Source: a bacterium
GTDB lineage: Bacteria > Hinthialibacterota > Hinthialibacteria > H5-UNCL2
DNA length: 64,000 nt
Assembly (NCBI GenBank): GCA_015075175.1
Contig: JABTUV010000016.1
Location: 32,979 to 96,978, forward strand
Reading direction: 5' to 3'
Shown here in pieces: positions 56,747-64,000 of the stretch; the first letter of the stretch is position 1; each line of letters begins with the position of its first letter. The position numbers and the translations under genes are program-made. The notes below the pieces were generated by a model. It was not told where the DNA came from and did not search any database. It saw only the letters and a program-made list of their open reading frames with translations.

Positions 56747-57282
56747 TCATGCTCCTTCGCATACACGAATGCGCGAGGGTCCCTTAAGTCGGTGTCGCTC
56801 CGTTGATGAAATAGTCGAAAGAAAAATCGAGACCATCACGACCGAGACGCCCAGCCGCAGTCCCATGCCGAGCACCATGCCGACCACCGTCCCCACGCCG
56901 ACGCGACCTGAGTCGCCCAGCCTCATGCCGCCCAGGAGTTCTCCCAGGATCGCGCCGATGAGGGCAGAAACAGCAGCGCCAAATCTGCCCGGTGACAATC
57001 GAGACGAGCGTTCCCAGGAGCGCGCCCGCCACGCCCCGCCAGGTCCCCTGAACTCACTGGCCCCCACGCACCCATGAAGAAGTCCAGGACCTGTACGAGG
57101 ATGGTCAACACCAGGAGGATGACGATGGTCCAGATGGAGATTCGGCTGAAGTGGTCGCCGGGCCAGGCGTAAAGAAGGGCGCCGACGAAGATCAGGATCG
57201 GTCCGGGCACGGCCGGCAGGACGGCGCCCGCCACGCCGATCAGCATGAGAAGAACCGCAATGACCAAGAGGGTCAGCTCCAT
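56747..57282 (-). CDS. DUF456 membrane protein, frameshifted
   Basis: ELTLLVIAVLLMLIGVAGAV followed by LPAVPGPILIFVGALLYAWP is the typical N-terminal half of DUF456; after shifts near 57050 and 57000 the second half continues as GRFGAAVSALIGAILGELLG and VVGMVLGMGLRLGVSVVMVS. Small inner-membrane protein with Gly-zipper helices; function unknown. Starts 16 bases after purN stops and ends 3 bases before the lipoprotein start. Confidence 0.75.
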
Positions 57283-57298
57283 ACTGGCGCCTCGCGGG

Positions 57299-57938
57299 TC
57301 AGAATGCGCACGCGCCGGCCTCGATCACCAGCCGTCCCTCCGCAAAGAGTTGAATGGCCTCGGGATAGAGCTCGTTCTCCACGCAGTGCACCCGCGCGGC
57401 CAGGCTGTCGGGAGTATCGCCTTCCAGCACGGGTACGGCGCGCTGCAGGATGATCGGCCCATGGTCGTACTGATTGTCGGCGAAGTGGACCGTGGCTCCG
57501 CTTACCTTGGCGCCGGCCGCCAGCACTGCCTCGTGCACGTGATGGCCGTAGAAGCCGTGGCCGCAGAAGGCGGGTATCAGCGCGGGATGGATGTTCATCA
57601 CCCGCCCCTGGTACTCCTCGGGGATGGTCCAGAGGGACATGAAGCCGGCCATGCAGACGAGATCGGGTTTATGCGGGGCAAGGGCGGCGGCGAGGGCGGC
57701 GGAGAAGGCGGGCGTGTCGGGATGGGCCTTGCGCTCGACCAGGAGGGCGGGCACGCCGGCGCGCTCCGCGCGCGCCAGTCCTCCGACTCCCGGCCGCGAA
57801 CTGACGACCGCGATCACGCGCGCGTCGATGCGCCCGGATTGACAGCAATCCAGTATGTTTTGCAGCGTCGTCCCCCCTCCCGACAGGAGCACGTGACCAG
57901 CCGAGACCGCCGAATGCCTTCGTGGGTGCGTGCGACAT
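57299..57938 (-). CDS. purN: Phosphoribosylglycinamide formyltransferase, frameshift near start
   Basis: About 213 residues. Transfers formyl from 10-formyltetrahydrofolate to GAR in purine synthesis. VLLSGGGTTLQNILDCCQSG near the N-terminus, VVSSRPGVGGLARAERAGVP, CMAGFMSLWTIPEEYQGRVM, NIHPALIPAFCGHGFYG and GATVHFADNQYDHGPIILQR are the family core, including the catalytic His and Asp. The most likely start is ATG 57938 (SHAPTKAFGGLGW), one frame off the core, with the shift near 57895. First gene of a minus-strand series with DUF456. Confidence 0.9.
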
Positions 57939-58647
57939 GGGACGATGTTTCCACAGCCCGCCCGCCGCTGCAACCACGAAAAGCGAAGCCGACAGCCCTG
58001 AGCAGTTGCGCGGCGTGCTGCGCTGGAGGGTTGCGCAGCGTGCTGCGCGCGGCGCAAGCAGCCGCAGTCCACGGTCCCGCGCGGCAAGTCCGCCCTTCGA
58101 CTTCGCGCTTCGCGCTTCGCTCAGGGCTGTCGGGGTAGTGGTATGGATTCGCTGAGGGCTGTCGGGGTGGGCAATCACATCCTGTTCCCGACTCGCGGGG
58201 TGGCAGGCAGTCGAGGGGGCGTGCAGATGGAGTTTTGTACACTTCCCGGCGCAGCTGTCATTTCGACCGAAGGGAGAAATCTCGCGCCGTGTACTCAACC
58301 CGCGTTGCCGGCGGGTGAGTTTTCTCCCTTCGGTCGAAATGACAGCGTGATTCGGTCGAAATGACGGCTCAGGCCCCTCGCAACCGCGGCGACCACCTGG
58401 AGCGCTTGCGCGCGATTCGCAGCCGTCAATTCTTGCAGCTGTACCCGTCGAGGGTCGGTAGCGAAGAGGCCCGAATGCAGATAGATCAAAACGGTTGCAG
58501 GCGCGCCTGACTTCGTTGATGAAAACCAAGGATGTCCGAGCGGGAATAGCCGTTGCCAGGACGGCGAGCGCTCTGGTATTCTAGCGCCCCAATCCACGCG
58601 GGAGTGTGGCGACCCGACGCGGCAAAGCTCCGGGAGGATCAAGGTCC
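57939..58647. other. Gene-free stretch upstream of glmS: repeat cluster
   Basis: Two copies of the GTTGCGCRGCGTGCTGCG core (58008 and 58027 region, as before metK), a family B half-copy (about 58050-58076), a duplicated TGAGGGCTGTCGGGGT-like segment (58119 and 58154), and a family A palindrome. No gene with convincing support. Confidence 0.7.
58256..58344. repeat. Family A palindrome
   Basis: TGTCATTTCGACCGAAGGG and inverted complement, loop about 34 bp, followed by one more half-copy at 58350-58366. Confidence 0.85.
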
Positions 58648-60474
<1,827 letters not shown>

Positions 60475-60566
60475 GGGGAGATGCACTTGGTCGCGGGCTT
60501 TCCGACATTGCGGCCGCCAAGCTGATCGTGCTATCCCGGGATATCATCGTTAGGGGGTAAACCGCG

Positions 60567-60804
60567 GTGAGTACGACCGCGTATCAGCGGGTTGTCAACG
60601 AGGCGGAACAGCTTTCGCGCGAGGACCAGTGGCGGCTGGTTGAGCGGCTCCTGTCGCGGTTGAGGTTGGCGGAGACGAGGGGGGCGTCGTCCGCGGTTAG
60701 AGGACTTCGCCGACAGCGCGCCGTATCCTATGTGCGGCGAAGACACCCAAGCATGGGTCTCGCGGACGCGCGCTGAATCGGAACGGGGGCGAGTACCCGA
60801 GTGA
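60567..60804 (+). CDS. Antitoxin-like small protein, one frameshift
   Basis: GTG 60567 after TAGGGGGT. The N-terminus STTAYQRVVNEAEQLSREDQ with WRLVERLLSRLRL is like addiction-module antitoxins of the DUF2281/RelB-like small helix type; the C-terminal EDFADSAPYPMCGEDTQAWV SRTRAESERGRVPE lies in the next frame, so one indel is inferred between 60660 and 60700. No toxin gene follows; the next gene is a convergent transporter. Confidence 0.5.
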
Positions 60805-60838
60805 GAGTCACAAACGCTCTTGTCGGTTGCAGGTTCAA

Positions 60839-62008
60839 TCAAGCGGCCGTCTGTTTCGTCCCCGGCGTGTCCTCGGCGGGGCGGCCGAAGCGCTGGAACC
60901 CGTAATAGACCAGCGTGCCCAGGAGGAGGCCGACCACGAATCCCTGCGGCACGCTCGCCGCCACGACCCCGACCAAGAGCGCAATCGACAGGTTGCGCGG
61001 TGCGGACGCTTGGTCGCGCACCAGCAAGAGCAGCGTCAGCGCCTCGAAGAGCAGGACGACTCCCAGAATCGGTTGCGGGAACGCCTTGATGACTTCCGAA
61101 AGTCCCCCCGCCAGAAACATCCCCACGACGAGATAGAACGCGCCGTAGATCACGACCGAGCCGCCGGTGCGCGCCCCGAAGGCGTAGTGTCCCGCCAGTC
61201 CGCCGCAGCCGTGGCAGGCGGGCACGCCTCCAAAGACCGGCGCAATCAGGTTCACGAGCGAGTAGGTGAGGCCGATCCGGGTTGCGCCGACGCGGCGCTC
61301 GGGAAAGAGATCGTGGATGGTCTGCTCGGTCGCAATCACCGAGTTGGAGAGCGAGAGCGGGATTTGCGGCAGGGCGAGAACGACAAAGCCGGTCAGAATG
61401 TCCGTCAGCTGCGGCAACTGCAACTTGGGCAAGGAGATCCCAAAGCCGTCGGCGATCCCTCCCAGCCGCAGGTCGGTCGCCAGCGCATAGACTACCCCGA
61501 GGCCGATGACCAGCAGTCCGGGCGGAAAGCGGCGGCCGCCCCACAGGGCCAACATGATGAAAAGGCCGGCGGCGGCCAGCGCGTAACCGGTCGCGCCCAT
61601 GGCGGGGATGTAGTTCTTCAGCGCCAGCGTGGCCAGAGAGAGGCCCAGCCCGAACTGAACGCCCCGCACGACCGCGCGAGGAATCCATTGCACGAGAAGG
61701 CGGAGCGCGCCGGAGAGCGTCAGGAGCAGCATGACGGCCCCGATGGCCACGCCTGCCCCCAGGAGCACTCCGCCCGCGATCTTTTGTGTAATCACCAGTA
61801 CCGCCATCGCTTTCAGCGGCTGCATGGGCATGGGCAGGCCGTAGAGCAGTCCCGTGGCGATCTGCAAGAGGCCGAAAACGATGAACACGCCGCCGGCGTC
61901 CAGTCCCGTGGCCAGGATGATGCCCACGATCAGGGGCAGGTCCGTGCCGATGTCGCCGAAGCTGCCGGCCAGCTCGTTGCGGTCGAAGCGAATCCATGAT
62001 GAGTCCAT
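60839..62008 (-). CDS. MOT1-type molybdate/sulfate transporter
   Basis: 389 residues, one frame, about 11 membrane segments. The signature GSFGDIGTDLPLIVGI near residue 15, PMPMQPLKAMA near 58 and GVPACHGCGGLAGHYAFGAR (near 270) are characteristic of MOT1/SulP-like putative molybdate carriers. Takes up molybdate or sulfate; together with the ModA-like protein at 47.5 kb it suggests oxyanion supply, but the two genes are 13 kb apart. Confidence 0.88.
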   Translation of the reverse strand: MDSSWIRFDRNELAGSFGDIGTDLPLIVGIILATGLDAGGVFIVFGLLQIATGLLYGLPMPMQPLKAMAVLVITQKIAGGVLLGAGVAIGAVMLLLTLSGALRLLVQWIPRAVVRGVQFGLGLSLATLALKNYIPAMGATGYALAAAGLFIMLALWGGRRFPPGLLVIGLGVVYALATDLRLGGIADGFGISLPKLQLPQLTDILTGFVVLALPQIPLSLSNSVIATEQTIHDLFPERRVGATRIGLTYSLVNLIAPVFGGVPACHGCGGLAGHYAFGARTGGSVVIYGAFYLVVGMFLAGGLSEVIKAFPQPILGVVLLFEALTLLLLVRDQASAPRNLSIALLVGVVAASVPQGFVVGLLLGTLVYYGFQRFGRPAEDTPGTKQTAA

Positions 62009-62029
62009 GCCGTCTGCCCTTTCAAGATA

Positions 62030-63463
62030 TTACGGGACGAAGGGCCAGGTTGCGGCCGGGGGGCGCGCAAGCGAAAAGTCGTCGCCCGGGTCGCCGGCCG
62101 TCAGGCTGGCCAGCCGGTCGTCGCGGCCGTCCGGGCCGACGCTGTAGAAGCAGGCGTCCGCTTGATGATAGCGGTAGGGTTGGCCGCTCCAAGGGTCCAG
62201 CGGAGGCAGGTCGAAATAGCGGGGCGCCAACGACTCGGGGTCGGTCGGCAGGGGTCGTCCGGAGAGTTCCTCCAGGCGCGCGGCCAACGCCAGGCGGGCC
62301 AGGTCGAAGGCGGCGCGGCGCTCCAGCGCCGTCGCCTGTTCCGCCGCCAGGAGCTCCTCGATCTGCCGCCGCACGTGCCAATACATGAACTCCTCGCTGC
62401 GCGCCGACAGTCCGAACAACTCCGCAGTGTAAACGGAAAAGAGCTGCTTCTCGCCCGCACCCAGGGTCGTCAGCCCCTCGTTGCGCCAGACGTTCCAGCG
62501 CGCGGACCAGGAATCGTTGCCGGCCGGGTCGCCGCGGTCTAAAAGGTAGGCGATCTGGCGCCGGATCAGGTCGCGTCCCCACATGTCGGGGCGCAGTTCG
62601 GCGGTCACGTTCTCGGGCGCGCGCGCATAAGCGTCCGCGATCATCTCCTCCAGCATGGCGCGATGCACGTCGCCGGTAGGCAGGGGGGGCGCCAAGTCGG
62701 CCATGGCCGCCAGGGTGCGAGAGAGCAGCGCCGTGTCGGTGCATTGGCGCGCCAACTCGGCCAGCGCGCGCTCGACGTGGGGCTCATGGCTACCCCTGCC
62801 GTCCAGGCGCGAGGAGAGCGCATTGGGCGGGGGGAGATTGCGCGCGCGGAAATAGAGCAGGGCGGCGCGCGCCGCGTCTTCGTAACGACCGAAGTGCACG
62901 TCCACGACCACGCAGGTGGGCAGCCAGCGCGTAATGCCGCGCGCCTGCCGCTGCAGCGTGAACGCGGGCATGTCGGGAATATGCGCGGCGAACACGTTGC
63001 GGCGGCTGAAGCCGGGATGCGCGACCAGCCGGGCCAGCGCCTCTTCCGCCGGGCGGCGGCGCTGCCGCATCTCCTCCAGCGCCGACCAATCCAACTCGCC
63101 CCGCGGCCCCGGGACCATGTAGGAACGCGTCCCCCAGAAGCGCGGACCGCCGCTCCGGCCATCGCGCCCGGCTCCCCAGGGTCCCATCCGCGGCGTCGAG
63201 GCCTCGCAGTACTCGACCACCAGCTTCTCCAGGTCCGCGGGCAGCCGCGGCGCCAGCCAAGTACGGGGAATCACCAGCGGCGCGTTGACGAACCGCAGCA
63301 TCTCGCCGCGTTCCCCCTCGGAAAACGACGACACCAGCTGCGTCACGCCCGCCGCCGCCAGCACAAGAAACAGCGCGCATGCCCCCGCCGCCAGCCAGCT
63401 CCCCCACCGCTGCCTGCGTTGGAGGCGCGGCCGCGCCACCAACTCGCTCTCCACTACCGCCAT
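62030..63463 (-). CDS. Membrane-anchored protein of unknown function
   Basis: 477 residues, one frame. One N-terminal membrane helix (about 22-42), then a mostly helical extracytoplasmic region and a C-terminal end PLDPWSGQPYRYHQADACFY SVGPDGRDDRL, the small DPWG-and-YSVGPDGxDD signature also found in type II secretion pseudopilins and in other planctomycete-like proteins of unknown function. The N-terminal cysteine-poor body has no recognised domain. Its stop is 22 bases from the transporter start, so they may be co-transcribed. Confidence 0.6.
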   Translation of the reverse strand: MAVVESELVARPRLQRRQRWGSWLAAGACALFLVLAAAGVTQLVSSFSEGERGEMLRFVNAPLVIPRTWLAPRLPADLEKLVVEYCEASTPRMGPWGAGRDGRSGGPRFWGTRSYMVPGPRGELDWSALEEMRQRRRPAEEALARLVAHPGFSRRNVFAAHIPDMPAFTLQRQARGITRWLPTCVVVDVHFGRYEDAARAALLYFRARNLPPPNALSSRLDGRGSHEPHVERALAELARQCTDTALLSRTLAAMADLAPPLPTGDVHRAMLEEMIADAYARAPENVTAELRPDMWGRDLIRRQIAYLLDRGDPAGNDSWSARWNVWRNEGLTTLGAGEKQLFSVYTAELFGLSARSEEFMYWHVRRQIEELLAAEQATALERRAAFDLARLALAARLEELSGRPLPTDPESLAPRYFDLPPLDPWSGQPYRYHQADACFYSVGPDGRDDRLASLTAGDPGDDFSLARPPAATWPFVP

Positions 63464-63651
63464 GATCGCCTATGGACTCCCAACCGGAGTCGTGTCGGGG
63501 AGTTCGCCATGCCGTGACCCCCGCGGTCCGGTGCAATACTACTATAGAACGTTTCGTGGGTCGGATTAAAGAGGCAAAATGAGACCCCCTCTCCCTTGGG
63601 GAGAGGGCTGGGGTGAGGGGTTGCGGACGCACGACGCCCATGCCGCGGTCG

Positions 63652-64000
63652 TCAGCCTTCTTGCCAGGCCGCCAGCGTTTTGGTCTTCTCGGCCAGATTG
63701 AAGCATTGCTCGGCGTTGCCGTGCATGATGGGATCCACCAGGGCCAGCGCGCCGGAAAGATCCAGCCATCCCTCCTCCACCAGTTCATAAAGCGCCTGGA
63801 CGATGCCCCGCCGCGCCAGTGTGGCGTGGCCCAGCACCGGCTCGACCGGAATGTAATCCCCGCCGAAGGTAAAGACCTTGTTGGCGGGCGCAGTGACCAG
63901 AAACTTCTTGAGAAAGTCCTTGCTCGCCTCCGGGTTGAGAATCCATCCCCAGCATAGGTCGATGTAGGGGTGGGTATAGCTTGTCGGCAGCGCGATCATC
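63652..64000 (-). CDS. Metal-dependent amidohydrolase C-terminal part (Amidohydro_2-like)
   Basis: 116 residues, open at the right edge of the window. HPYIDLCWGWILNPEASKDF, ANKVFTFGGDYIPVEP and VLGHATLARRGIVQALYELV give the last barrel strands, the Asp of the metal centre (FGGDY) and the C-terminal helices of the amidohydrolase-2 family. The substrate cannot be told from this part. Confidence 0.75.
   Translation of the reverse strand, partial: MIALPTSYTHPYIDLCWGWILNPEASKDFLKKFLVTAPANKVFTFGGDYIPVEPVLGHATLARRGIVQALYELVEEGWLDLSGALALVDPIMHGNAEQCFNLAEKTKTLAAWQEG

Noticed and set aside
58361..58510. 49-codon frame (TAQAPRNRGDHLERLRAIRS)
   Set aside because: Starts inside a family A half-repeat, has no ribosome-binding site and no recognisable protein features.
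58585..58647. AGCGCC upstream of glmS as a possible glmS ribozyme
   Set aside because: Only about 60 bases lie between it and the start codon, and the downstream core elements of the ribozyme are absent.

Overview
This is a 64 kb stretch of a GC-rich (roughly two thirds G+C) bacterial chromosome, probably from an uncultured lineage known only from metagenomes. Housekeeping genes (dxs, metK, dnaG-rpoD, tgt, folK, glmS, purN, two tRNAs) are mixed with secreted proteins that carry Thr/Pro-rich linkers, FG-GAP-type propellers and dockerin-like calcium motifs, with a DUF4861/GH88-type hydrolase, and with many short palindromic repeats. That mixture is seen in candidate phyla such as Sumerlaeota or Hydrogenedentota and in PVC-like bacteria, but no marker here settles the phylum.

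Layout. 1-4.7 kb: three frameshifted minus-strand genes (TPR protein, GT-C membrane glycosyltransferase, unknown protein) and an inverted pair of hexamer arrays. 4.8-11.5 kb: lipoprotein, mini zinc-ribbon, DUF116-dxs pair, sugar nucleotidyltransferase, metK with a terminator. 11.5-15.2 kb: small secreted protein with an in-frame amber codon, then a decayed integrative element whose integrase ends inside tRNA-Thr, then tRNA-Ser. 15.3-20.3 kb: repeat cluster and dnaG-rpoD. 20.4-31.2 kb (minus strand): a very large modular secreted protein, three pilin-like genes and an orphan cheA. 31.7-42.2 kb: methyltransferases, an anion transporter, an NmrA-like protein, tgt, a secreted propeller, an ABC ATPase remnant, folK, an ArnT-like glycosyltransferase and an M42 peptidase. 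42.2-43.6 kb: an IS110-family element with structured flanks. 44-64 kb: DUF4861/GH88 protein, a ModA-like binding protein coupled to a Gfo/Idh oxidoreductase, two FG-GAP proteins, a response regulator, HDOD protein, UDP-glucuronate decarboxylase-like enzyme, DUF456, purN, glmS, an antitoxin-like gene, a MOT1-type transporter and a partial amidohydrolase.

Two themes run through the window. First, many genes, including essential metK, carry single-base indels. In metK most pinned events shorten mononucleotide runs, which points to uncorrected sequencing error rather than decay, so joined coordinates are given for such genes. Second, at least six families of short dispersed palindromes occupy the intergenic spaces, and several copies lie in frame inside genes. 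The clearest is a 66-bp copy (22 codons) inside the ArnT-like glycosyltransferase.

Functionally, the secreted proteins and the GH88-type enzyme suggest growth on complex anionic polysaccharides. The pilin cluster and chemosensory kinase suggest surface behaviour. ModA-like and MOT1-like genes suggest oxyanion (molybdate) uptake. No CRISPR array, rRNA or recognisable complete novel defence system was found. The best candidates for unusual biology are the IS110 leader (a nested hairpin covering the transposase ribosome-binding site plus a structured right flank), the in-frame repeat insertions, and the giant propeller/hydrolase/dockerin/FGE fusion.
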